Assembly: GCA_023261465.1 (NCBI GenBank)
Contig: JAHFOW010000012.1
Coordinates: forward strand, 1 to 26,668
Source of the DNA: Planctomycetota bacterium
GTDB lineage: Bacteria > Planctomycetota > Brocadiia > Brocadiales > Brocadiaceae
Length of the DNA stretch: 26,668 nt
Reading direction: 5' to 3'
Below the pieces are notes generated by a model. It searched no databases, had not been told where the DNA came from, and saw only the letters and a program-made list of their open reading frames with translations. Position 1 is the first letter of the stretch; every line of letters begins with the position of its first letter. Positions 8,087 to 16,193 of this stretch are shown here, one piece after another. The position numbers were made by a program, and so were the translations under genes.

Positions 8087-9499
8087 ATGGATAAACTCAA
8101 GGCAATATCAACGGGTACCGTTAATGCAATTTTAAAAAAAATATATAAAATACTTGTCAAGATTTTTCCTTTCTTACCGAAACAAATTGATGTCCATTTC
8201 CGGGAGTTACTTAAAGGAAGTACTGTTACGCTTATCATACGTTTGCTGGGGATGGTAGTTACATATTTTTTTACTTTTCTCGTTACAAGAAATTATGGCG
8301 CTGTGGCAATGGGGATTTTTTCTCTTTCACAGACAGTTCTTTTAATTGCTTCAATAGTTGCAAAACTAGGGCTTGACAGTTCATCTTTACGTTTTGTGGC
8401 GGAATACTCTTCTCAGGGAAAATGGGGAAATGTTAAAGAAGTATATATAAAAAGCCTAAAGCTTATAATACCAACGTCAATATTTGTAACTTGTTTATTT
8501 TTTTTCTGCGCACCTGTTTTATCTCAATATGTATTTAAGAAACCTTACTTATCTTCATACTTCAAGATAATGGCTTTGTCTCTTCTCCCATTTTCAATCC
8601 TCTTTTTACATTCTGAAAGTCTGAGAGGTTTGAAGAAGATCGTTGAGTATGCCATTTTTAGAAATATGTCCATACCTTTTGCGGCATCACTCGTGATGTG
8701 CATTGCTCTCTTTTTTCCAAAGGATATGTCTGTTCCAGTTATCGCCCATGTTATAGGTACAGGAGTTTTATGTGCGATTAGTCTCATTGTCTGGTTTAGA
8801 CATGCAAAAATTCTTGAGTATAAGGCTGAAAAATCTTTACGCTATAAGAATATCCTTGACGTTTCTTTACCGTTGATGCTGTCGAGCTCTATGTTATTGA
8901 TTATGCACTGGACTGATACTATAATGTTAGGTATATTTCGTTCGGAAACCGATGTAGGTATTTATAATGTTGCAATAAAAATTGCTAATTTTACCGCGAT
9001 TCCCCTGTTTGCAATCAACGGCATATCCGCGCCAAAATTTGCCGAATTTTATGGAAAAGGGGATATGCGTGGTCTTAAGAAGGTCGTAATGCAGTCAACA
9101 AAGCTTATTTTTTGGAGTTCTTTTCCGATTCTTTTGGTTTTTCTTTTTTTCCCATCATTTTCGCTCGGTCTTTTTGGAAAAGAATTCAAAACAGGATTTT
9201 ATGCTTTAGAATTTTTAACCATCGGGCAGTTTGTAAATGCTATCTCAGGGTCTGTTGGGATTATTTTACAAATGACCGGCAAGCAAAAGGCGTTTCAGAA
9301 TATAATGTTATTTGCGACGGTACTCAATATAACGTTAAATGTTGTTTTAATTCCACGCTATGGTATAAACGGGGCGGCTTTTGCAAGTATGATTGCTATG
9401 GCTTTCTGGAATCTCAGTTCGGTAATTTACGTTAAATCATATTTAAAAATTGTTACGCTGTATATTCCTTTTTTAACGAGAAAAAGGATTAAAAAATGA
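8087..9499 (+). CDS. Wzx-like polysaccharide flippase
   Basis: Inner-membrane lipid-linked oligosaccharide flippase of the MOP superfamily, moving undecaprenyl-PP-linked repeat units to the periplasmic side. About 470 residues with roughly 12-14 hydrophobic spans. The first domain has the family start LLKGSTVTLIIRLLGMVVTYFFTFL, shown here as separate parts LLKGSTVTL and LLGMVVTYF, followed by YGAVAMGIFSLSQTV. Later come DTIMLGIFRSETDVGIYNVA and IPRYGINGAAFAS, both hallmark Wzx/RfbX segments. A TTG at 8063 would add eight residues, with AGAGG only 3 bases ahead; the ATG at 8087 has AAGAG 9 bases ahead and is preferred, weakly. It opens the plus-strand cluster and its stop overlaps the next start (ATGA). 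Confidence 0.88.
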   Translation: MDKLKAISTGTVNAILKKIYKILVKIFPFLPKQIDVHFRELLKGSTVTLIIRLLGMVVTYFFTFLVTRNYGAVAMGIFSLSQTVLLIASIVAKLGLDSSSLRFVAEYSSQGKWGNVKEVYIKSLKLIIPTSIFVTCLFFFCAPVLSQYVFKKPYLSSYFKIMALSLLPFSILFLHSESLRGLKKIVEYAIFRNMSIPFAASLVMCIALFFPKDMSVPVIAHVIGTGVLCAISLIVWFRHAKILEYKAEKSLRYKNILDVSLPLMLSSSMLLIMHWTDTIMLGIFRSETDVGIYNVAIKIANFTAIPLFAINGISAPKFAEFYGKGDMRGLKKVVMQSTKLIFWSSFPILLVFLFFPSFSLGLFGKEFKTGFYALEFLTIGQFVNAISGSVGIILQMTGKQKAFQNIMLFATVLNITLNVVLIPRYGINGAAFASMIAMAFWNLSSVIYVKSYLKIVTLYIPFLTRKRIKK

Positions 9500-10443
9500 T
9501 AGAAAACTCCTCTGTTGGAAATTATCGGTATTTAATAATTGGCGGCACAACAAAAGCCGCAACATCATCATTGTTTAAGTATCTGGCAGACCATCCTCAA
9601 ATATGTGCTGCCACGAGAAAGGAGACCCGTTTTTTTCTCGATACCGATTACCCTGTTTTTTCAAAATATAGATTTGAAGAAGGCTTGGATAAATACGATC
9701 AGTTTTACGACAATTGTACTGATATAAAAGTACGCTTGGAAGCTACTCCAGATTATCTTTATTCTTCAGGTACTCCTGGAAAAATAAAGGACTCCCTACC
9801 CAACGCAAAGATGATTTTTATCCTGAGAGAGCCAATATCCAGGCTTGTTTCCTGGTATAGGTTTGCAAAACAAAACAATAATATTCCAGAAAAAACAACA
9901 TTTGATGAATATGTCAAACTACAATTAAATTATAACAGCGAAGACAAAAAAGAACACCATCTGCTGTCCCTTAAACAGGGAAAGTATTCTCTTTATCTTA
10001 AATCGTATTTTGATTTGTTCGGACAAAATAGAATTCACGTTACATTTTATGAAGACCTTTCAAATAACCCGGTATCCGTAATAAAGGAGATATGTACTTT
10101 TGCAGGAATTAATCCTGACTTTTATAATAACTATGATTTTAGGATTTTTAATAGCACAAAAACAATGAAGAATCCAAGAATTCATCAATTGTACAAGGCT
10201 TTACAATTGAAAATCCGTAATTATACTCATAACAAACCACTTGTTCGTTCTTTTTTTAAATATCTGAAGAGTATGTTAGAGCCTGTTTATCAACGTTTCA
10301 ATGTTCGTTTATCAGAAAATTTATCCGTATCTCAATCAACGGAAAAATTTTTAAGAAAATATTATGAGACAGAATTCCGGTCCCTTGATAAATTACTGGG
10401 AAAAACAATTCCCTGGCAAAAATATGCGGATGTGGAGATTTAA
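9496..10443 (+). CDS. Sulfotransferase (NodH/heparan type), first of four
   Basis: PAPS-dependent sulfotransferase, 315 residues, no signal peptide, so it should act in the cytosol on a sugar or lipid-linked glycan. The 5'-phosphosulfate loop is GTTKAATSS (17-25) after the strand YLIIG; it lacks the second glycine of the common GxxKxGTT form, with Ala in its place. The 3'-phosphate motif is FILREPISRLVSWYRF, with Arg111 and Ser119 or Ser115 as the binding pair. The Lys of the 5' loop is the expected catalytic residue. The start overlaps the flippase stop by 4 bases, implying translational coupling. The C-terminal third is Lys/Asn-rich and conserves the usual YYE.EF..LDKLLG ending of bacterial family members. 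Acceptor unknown. Confidence 0.9.
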   Translation: MIENSSVGNYRYLIIGGTTKAATSSLFKYLADHPQICAATRKETRFFLDTDYPVFSKYRFEEGLDKYDQFYDNCTDIKVRLEATPDYLYSSGTPGKIKDSLPNAKMIFILREPISRLVSWYRFAKQNNNIPEKTTFDEYVKLQLNYNSEDKKEHHLLSLKQGKYSLYLKSYFDLFGQNRIHVTFYEDLSNNPVSVIKEICTFAGINPDFYNNYDFRIFNSTKTMKNPRIHQLYKALQLKIRNYTHNKPLVRSFFKYLKSMLEPVYQRFNVRLSENLSVSQSTEKFLRKYYETEFRSLDKLLGKTIPWQKYADVEI

Positions 10444-10446
10444 TTT

Positions 10447-11316
10447 ATGGTTAAGCCAATTGATTTAATGATTGTTGGTGCGCACAAGGCGGGGACTACG
10501 TCTCTTTTACGTTATCTGGGAATGCATAAAGAAGTTTGTATACACCCACAATCGGAAATGACTTTTTTTGTTCGAGATGAAGAATATCAACTTGGTTATG
10601 AAAACATTTTCGGGAATTATTTTAAGAACTGCCATAATGCCTCTCTTATTATGGCGAAAAATGTCGGAATTATGTATTCAACAGAGGCGTCAAAAAGGCT
10701 AAAAGAACACAATCCAGACATTCACATTGTGGTTGTACTCCGTAATCCCATCGATAGGGCTTATTCCGCATATTGGTACGCACGCCGTAAAGGGTGGGAA
10801 AGACTGAAGTCGTTTGAACAGGCAATTAATATAGAATCTGAACGACTGCGGGAAGACTCGTTCAAATGGCGTCATTGTGCTTATCTGGAGAGAGGAATTT
10901 ACCATAAATATATCAGCATGTTACTAGAGTATTTTGGAAAAAACCATGTGCACATATTCCTCCTTGAAGATTTGAAAACAAATCCCGGTGATATATGTCA
11001 GAAAATATACACCTTGTTTAACATGGATTTTACTTTTCATGTAAATTCACATCATAATAAGGCGGCAATTGCTAAATCCGAGAAAATAGCAGCTTTTCTT
11101 GTGTCTAAAAATCCACTAAAAAAATTAATAAGGTCTATGATTCCCGACAAAATCGCATTCTCTATCAAAAAAAAGATTATAGGGTTAAATGAAAAAAGTT
11201 TTATACCCACACCAATAAATCCTGAAACGAGAGTGCGCCTTTCCAAATATTTCCAGACTCACAATGGCATTCTAGGTAATATTATTGGGCGAAATCTTGA
11301 CCATTGGAATGATTAA
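10447..11316 (+). CDS. Sulfotransferase (NodH/heparan type), second of four
   Basis: A 289-residue cytosolic sulfotransferase three bases after the first. Its 5'-phosphosulfate loop is canonical, GAHKAGTTS (11-19), after strand DLMIV, and the 3'-phosphate motif is VVLRNPIDRAYSAYW with Arg99 and Ser107. The two neighbouring enzymes share the fold and the Lys-type loop but differ greatly in sequence outside the motifs, so they are not a recent duplication and probably sulfate different positions or sugars. GGAG lies 8 bases before the ATG. The tail has SKYFQTHNGILGNIIGRNL, close to the D/N-x2-L...LG.....W ending common in bacterial members. A 64-91 base gap to the next gene is the largest break in the front half of the cluster. 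Confidence 0.91.
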   Translation: MVKPIDLMIVGAHKAGTTSLLRYLGMHKEVCIHPQSEMTFFVRDEEYQLGYENIFGNYFKNCHNASLIMAKNVGIMYSTEASKRLKEHNPDIHIVVVLRNPIDRAYSAYWYARRKGWERLKSFEQAINIESERLREDSFKWRHCAYLERGIYHKYISMLLEYFGKNHVHIFLLEDLKTNPGDICQKIYTLFNMDFTFHVNSHHNKAAIAKSEKIAAFLVSKNPLKKLIRSMIPDKIAFSIKKKIIGLNEKSFIPTPINPETRVRLSKYFQTHNGILGNIIGRNLDHWND

Positions 11317-11407
11317 AACATGTTTACGATGGGTTGAATTATTATGTTTGTCGGGAGTATCTAATTCTGAAAATTGGTAATTGAAAAATATAAAAGATGT
11401 TCTGCTG

Positions 11408-12778
11408 ATGGAAAAAACAGATAAAAATATAAAAATAATTCCTTATGTCCTATTTCTTGTAGTTCTTTTAATGGGCATGTTTATACACCTGCACATATAC
11501 CAAAAGGTTGATTTGAGTTACTTTTGGTACGGAGTATATGCAATATCGGCCGTTTTTCTTATACGCAAATTTAAACAAGGATTAATATTTGAACCAATAT
11601 TTATTTTACCCAGTAGTTACTTCTTACTGATATGCATTGGAACACTCTTCTTTGAAAACCTTAAAGGTATTTCTTTTGATTACAGCTTGTCAAATCTTGT
11701 TGGAGTCGGTTATTTATCATTAATCGTAGGAATTATTTTGTCTCAATACTACAATTATGAACTTGTTGCAAGAAAAACAAGAATAATGAAATGGCTTCTC
11801 AAGCCTATGAAAAACAGATTATTGGTTCTTTTCGTAATTTTAATTAGTTTGTCTGCTACAGCGCTGCTTTTCTTAAAAGGCGGTGTGCCATTGTTTGCGA
11901 ATGATGTGAACGAGGCAAAGTTAGAGGTCTTTTCCAGTAGTGGTTATTTGGCCATTTTTTATCGGGGACTACCGATATTTTCACTGGCTATTTTATATGA
12001 TGCATGTATAACAAAAGACAAGAAAAAGCTTTATTATTCAAATGGAATAGCGTGTATCGTCTTACTGGTTACCCTGATGATGGGGTACCGTAGCAAGACA
12101 TTTGTTTTTGTCGCCGAATATTCATTATTATATCTTTTTTTTCATAGGCGAGTTTTTTCGCTAAAACTATTTTTAACAATCGCGTTATTGTTCGTTATGT
12201 TTTTCAGTGTTCTGGGCGCTTACAGAAGAGGCAACAGTGTTGCCACATCTTCGGTGCTCAACGAAGCGAAAATCCTTCTTGCCGCACGACCAGCTTTGTT
12301 TAAACTAATTTGTGAAAATTTTGACAGCTCCCATTATTTTTATGGTTCGAGATATTTTTATGATTTTAAAAAGATGTTACCTGGTTCTCAGGTTGGCGCA
12401 AATGTAGACCTGAAGAATCAAATTCCCATTGAATTCGCAAAAAATATGCCTGATATTGCTGCGGTAACTCCCAGTATAATCGGTGAAGCGTATATGAACT
12501 TTGGTCCGCCAGGAGTCTTTTGGATAATGCTTGTATTAGGGATTGTTCTTGGTATAAACTATAAATATACGAAGTATCATCCATCATTTATCGCATGCGC
12601 TTTTTACTTTAATTTTGTTTTTAATATGGCAGCAGCCGTTAATAACTCGATTGGCGCTTCATTGCTTCATTTTACTTACCAGATAATCTGGATACTCATT
12701 ACGAGTGTTTTATATGAAAAGAAAATTGTTTTAATTTTTTCAAAGAAAGGCAGGATAACGCATGAAGTTGTTAAATAA
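11408..12778 (+). CDS. Wzy-like O-antigen/EPS polymerase
   Basis: Polytopic inner-membrane protein, about 456 residues, with roughly 10-12 hydrophobic spans and one large periplasmic loop near residues 290-370 (RYFYDFKKMLPGSQVG, IPIEFAKNMPDIA, then TPSIIGEAYMNFGPPG). The last motif, IGEAYMNFG..G, matches the oligosaccharide repeat-unit polymerase family (Wzy/O-ag_pol), as does the central RSKTFVF. It would join repeat units in the periplasm. A TTG at 11381 would add nine residues (MKNIKDVLL); neither start has a good ribosome binding site and I prefer ATG 11408 on codon use. The gene's 3' end overlaps the next gene by 17 bases. Wzy proteins are variable in sequence, so the assignment rests on topology, the late motif and the neighbours. 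Confidence 0.82.
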   Translation: MEKTDKNIKIIPYVLFLVVLLMGMFIHLHIYQKVDLSYFWYGVYAISAVFLIRKFKQGLIFEPIFILPSSYFLLICIGTLFFENLKGISFDYSLSNLVGVGYLSLIVGIILSQYYNYELVARKTRIMKWLLKPMKNRLLVLFVILISLSATALLFLKGGVPLFANDVNEAKLEVFSSSGYLAIFYRGLPIFSLAILYDACITKDKKKLYYSNGIACIVLLVTLMMGYRSKTFVFVAEYSLLYLFFHRRVFSLKLFLTIALLFVMFFSVLGAYRRGNSVATSSVLNEAKILLAARPALFKLICENFDSSHYFYGSRYFYDFKKMLPGSQVGANVDLKNQIPIEFAKNMPDIAAVTPSIIGEAYMNFGPPGVFWIMLVLGIVLGINYKYTKYHPSFIACAFYFNFVFNMAAAVNNSIGASLLHFTYQIIWILITSVLYEKKIVLIFSKKGRITHEVVK

Positions 12779-13901
12779 AATATTTATAGCAGGATTTGTT
12801 ATTACCGTTTTATTAAGGCCATATAATGCTTTTTCTAAAGATATTTCCCGTACAAATGTCTTTAACGTTCCCCAGGGGATTATGACATTTGGATGGGGGA
12901 ATAACTTTATTGATTCAGAGTCAGAAACATTCCTGGGTACAGGAGCATTGAATCTTAATTATATTTCGGGCGTAACTGTTTTTTTTGGATGGCGGGATTT
13001 AGAACCAGAAGAAAACAAATTCGATTTTAGCTCCCTTGACAAACTTATTGCGCTAGCAAAGGCTAAAAATAAAACAATAAACATTATATTTTTCCCTGGC
13101 GCCAATGCACCTAAGTGGTTATTCAAAAAAGGTATTGAAACATTTACCTGGGAGCGTAAACTTAAGGAAGACGTTGCAGTGACGAAGGGCGATTATAAAC
13201 AATTGACATCTCCTTTACCGTGGGACTCTACTTTTTTAGAATATTGGAAAAGATTTATATCGAAAGTAGCAGAAAAATACAATGGCGAAAAAACTATAGG
13301 CTATATAACAATTACAGGTCCGGTAATTCATGAAGCTGGCACTGGTATTCTGTTGAAGGAAGACGCCGACTGGGAACGATTCGTAAATACCGGTTATACA
13401 TATAACAAATTGCTGAATGCATGGAAAGATATTGTTGAATATTATGAAAAAGTTATGCCGGACAAGCGACTTGTTTTAATAACTGGATTTAACCGTCAGG
13501 GTAAACCGGATATTAGCCGTTCTAAAGATATTGTTGAATATATTATGAAAAAGAAATATAAGAATATATCTTTTTTGTGTGTATTCTTAAATGACACGTG
13601 GTTTCTAACGAGTAAGGGATCTAAAAATATGCGAAGTCTTTTGAAAGAAGCAAAGTCTAATGGTTTTACATTTGGTTATCAAATGGCACAATCCGCACAT
13701 AGAAATTCGACATGGGTAAAAAGCTCTCCGATGGTAAAAAGTCTAAAAAAATGTTTGGAAACCGGTGATGAGGACGGAGCTTCTTGGATTGAGGTTTGGA
13801 ATGATGATATTATCGACCCGAATTTGAGATCTAAAGGTATACCAAACAGTACCTATATAGGAGACTTAAAAGGGGCACACCAGATTCTCATGAAAAAATA
13901 A
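12762..13901 (+). CDS. Exported glycoside-hydrolase-like TIM-barrel protein
   Basis: A 379-residue protein with a signal peptide (MKLLNKIFIAGFVITVLL, cleaved near NAFSK). The body looks like a clan GH-A (beta/alpha)8 barrel: GVTVFFGWRDLEPEENKFDF followed by DKLIALAKAKNKTINIIFFPG is the typical strand 2-3 layout of GH5/GH42-like enzymes, and WDSTFLEYWKRFISKVAEKY precedes strand 4. Candidate catalytic acids are Glu191 (GPVIHEAGTG) and Glu344 (SWIEVWNDD), the latter placed like a strand-7 nucleophile. Other Asp/Glu assignments are possible and the family is not certain. AGGA lies 6-7 bases before the ATG; the gene overlaps its neighbours by 17 and 1 bases. In this context it may trim, release or remodel the exported polysaccharide in the periplasm. 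Confidence 0.72.
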   Translation: MKLLNKIFIAGFVITVLLRPYNAFSKDISRTNVFNVPQGIMTFGWGNNFIDSESETFLGTGALNLNYISGVTVFFGWRDLEPEENKFDFSSLDKLIALAKAKNKTINIIFFPGANAPKWLFKKGIETFTWERKLKEDVAVTKGDYKQLTSPLPWDSTFLEYWKRFISKVAEKYNGEKTIGYITITGPVIHEAGTGILLKEDADWERFVNTGYTYNKLLNAWKDIVEYYEKVMPDKRLVLITGFNRQGKPDISRSKDIVEYIMKKKYKNISFLCVFLNDTWFLTSKGSKNMRSLLKEAKSNGFTFGYQMAQSAHRNSTWVKSSPMVKSLKKCLETGDEDGASWIEVWNDDIIDPNLRSKGIPNSTYIGDLKGAHQILMKK

Positions 13902-15139
13902 TGAAAATACTTCAAGTTAATAATTATCATTATTTAAGAGGAGGATCGGAAAGAGTTTACTTTGAAACTTCGAAATTATTAGAGGAGAATGGGCACACCG
14001 TTATACATTTTAGTGTTAAAGATACAGATTCTTTTGATAGTCCATTTAAAGGCTATTTTGTTGATCCTGTTACCTACTTTAAATCCGGTTTATTAAATAA
14101 AACAAAAAATGTTTTTAAATTTATTTATTCCCGTGATGCAAAGAATAAATTTGAAGAATTAATTAAAAACGAAAAACCGGATATTGTACATCTTCATATC
14201 TTTTATGGAAGGCTGACTTCTTCGATTTTACCTGTTTTAAAGAAATACAGCATTCCTGCCGTAATGACTGTTCATGAGTATAAAATGTTATGCCCTGTTT
14301 ATAACTTTTTAAACAATGAAGGAAAGATTTGTGAAAAATGCGCAAACAGTTGTTATTACCATTGTGTTATTCACAAATGTAATAAGGGGGATTTGTTTTA
14401 TAGTAGTGTTTCTGCCTTAGAGAGCTATATACGCGATAAGTGTTTTCCCTATGAAAAATACATCGGCAGATTTATTATGGTAAGTAAATTTGTTCTGACT
14501 AAACATTTACAATACAGACCACAAATACAGAATAAGGCTATCCAGGTATCCAACTTTGTAAATGTTGAAGAATATACTCCAAACTATTCCCCCGGAAATT
14601 ACTATCTCTACGTTGGCAGAATATCAAAAGAGAAAGGTATTTTAACATTACTAAAAGCATGGAAACATTTAGCAAACATAGCGCTTAAAATAGTCGGGGA
14701 CGGCGATTATAAGGATCAAATAATAAGATATATAAAGGAAAACAATATCAACAACGTTGAACTGGTCGGCTATTTAACGGGAAAACAGCTATTTGAAATA
14801 GTCAGGAACTCTAAGTATATGATAGCTCCTTCCGAATGCTTTGAGACATTTGGTTTGAATATAATAGAAGGTTTTGCCTGTGGAAAACCTTCTATAGCCT
14901 CAAAAATTGGAGCAATCCCTGAACTAGTACAAGATGGAATTAATGGATTTCTTTTCGAAAGTGGGAATGTTGATTCTTTAGTGAAAACCATAAAACTAGC
15001 CGAAGATACTCCCGGTGAGAAATACTTAGAAATGGCAATATCAGCCAGAAATCTAGTGGAAAATAATTTTAATAAAGAAATTTATTATAAAAGGTTAATG
15101 GGTGTTTATCAGGAAGCAATATTAAATGATTTTAAATAA
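13901..15139 (+). CDS. GT4 family glycosyltransferase with Cys cluster
   Basis: GT-B fold retaining glycosyltransferase, 412 residues, cytosolic. The N-terminal domain opens MKILQVNNYHYLRGGSERV with the glycine loop of GT4 enzymes; the C-terminal domain has LYVGRISKEKGI and the E-x7-E nucleotide-sugar motif (Glu315 in CFETFG and Glu323 in IIEGFACG). Between the domains lies a cluster of six cysteines (131, 144, 147, 151, 155, 160) in CPVYN, CEKC, CYYHC and HKC, suggesting a small zinc knuckle seen in a subset of GT4 enzymes. Its ATG overlaps the preceding TAA by one base and there is no ribosome binding site, so coupling is likely. Sugar and linkage cannot be read. It would add a residue to the lipid-linked repeat unit. 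Confidence 0.93.
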   Translation: MKILQVNNYHYLRGGSERVYFETSKLLEENGHTVIHFSVKDTDSFDSPFKGYFVDPVTYFKSGLLNKTKNVFKFIYSRDAKNKFEELIKNEKPDIVHLHIFYGRLTSSILPVLKKYSIPAVMTVHEYKMLCPVYNFLNNEGKICEKCANSCYYHCVIHKCNKGDLFYSSVSALESYIRDKCFPYEKYIGRFIMVSKFVLTKHLQYRPQIQNKAIQVSNFVNVEEYTPNYSPGNYYLYVGRISKEKGILTLLKAWKHLANIALKIVGDGDYKDQIIRYIKENNINNVELVGYLTGKQLFEIVRNSKYMIAPSECFETFGLNIIEGFACGKPSIASKIGAIPELVQDGINGFLFESGNVDSLVKTIKLAEDTPGEKYLEMAISARNLVENNFNKEIYYKRLMGVYQEAILNDFK

Positions 15140-16172
15140 CCCGTCAAACAACCATAATATTTTGAACAATTTCAGTATATTTGTTGTTGGCAATAGTCGA
15201 AGTGGCACAACTATGATGGGGCGTATATTGGGAAATCATAAAAATATATTTACCTTCCACGAACTTCATTTTTTTGAACAATTGTGGTCTATCAACGACA
15301 AAAATCACACTTTGTCTCCTTATGCTGCAAAAAAATTAGCGGCGCGCCTATTATGCATTCAGAGAGATGATTATTTCAAAAGAATTAAATTAAATAATTT
15401 TATTCATGAGGCAAATGATATTATTCACGAAATAAAAGGTGACGTATTCACATCTACAAAAGTTTTTGAGGCATTCCTCTATTATGAAACCATAAAAAAC
15501 AACAAAAATATTCCTTGCGACCAGACGCCTCGCAATGTTTTTTACATGGGAGAAATATTAGAATTATATCCCAATTCAAAAATTATCAATATGATAAGAG
15601 ACCCACGTGATGTTTTGTTATCGCAAAAAAGGAAATGGAAACGAAGATTTTTAGGCGCAAAAAATATACCTTTAAAGGAATCCTTTCGTTCCTGGATAAA
15701 TTATAATCCGGTAACTATAAGCAAACTATGGAACGCGTCAATTTACGCTGCTGATAAATATTCAGGTAATAACCGAATTATTTCATTGCGGTTTGAAGAT
15801 TTGTTGAAAGATCCCGAGAATTATGTTCGTAAGATTTGTGACTTTTTAGAAATCCCTTTTTATCATACAATGCTTGAAATACCACAAATAGGTTCATCCA
15901 GCGGTTTTGACCAACCTGAAAAAAAAGGCATAAATAGTGAACGTATTAACATCTGGAAAAAAGGGGGATTAAACTCAACAGAAGTTTATATATGTCAAAA
16001 AATAACATGTTCTTTAATGAATCATTATGGCTACCCCATCATAAATGCAAATCCAAATTACTTTAGTATTGCGTTTTATATCTTTATCCTGCCTATAAAA
16101 TTATTAATAGCATTTGTATTAAATATAAAAAGAATGAAAAATATTAAAGAAACTATTAGAAAAAGGTTATAA
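15126..16172 (+). CDS. Sulfotransferase (GxSRSGTT type), third of four
   Basis: A 348-residue sulfotransferase of the type with an Arg-Ser loop, distinct from the two at 9496 and 10447. The 5'-phosphosulfate loop is GNSRSGTT (22-29) after strand FSIFVV, and the 3'-phosphate motif is NMIRDPRDVLLSQ with Arg158 and Ser166. Late in the protein, ISLRFEDLLKDPENYVRKICDFLEI matches the family's conserved helix (given here in parts: RFEDLL, DPE, ICDFL). The C-terminus ends with a hydrophobic stretch (YFSIAFYIFILPIKLLIAFVL, about 20 residues) and a basic tail, so it may be held to the inner face of the membrane, near lipid-linked substrate. Start overlaps the glycosyltransferase by 14 bases, with AGGAAG about 10 bases ahead. 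This gene is among the most AT-rich of the cluster. Confidence 0.88.
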   Translation: MILNNPSNNHNILNNFSIFVVGNSRSGTTMMGRILGNHKNIFTFHELHFFEQLWSINDKNHTLSPYAAKKLAARLLCIQRDDYFKRIKLNNFIHEANDIIHEIKGDVFTSTKVFEAFLYYETIKNNKNIPCDQTPRNVFYMGEILELYPNSKIINMIRDPRDVLLSQKRKWKRRFLGAKNIPLKESFRSWINYNPVTISKLWNASIYAADKYSGNNRIISLRFEDLLKDPENYVRKICDFLEIPFYHTMLEIPQIGSSSGFDQPEKKGINSERINIWKKGGLNSTEVYICQKITCSLMNHYGYPIINANPNYFSIAFYIFILPIKLLIAFVLNIKRMKNIKETIRKRL

Positions 16173-16193
16173 TAAACGTTTGTATTTTACTCT

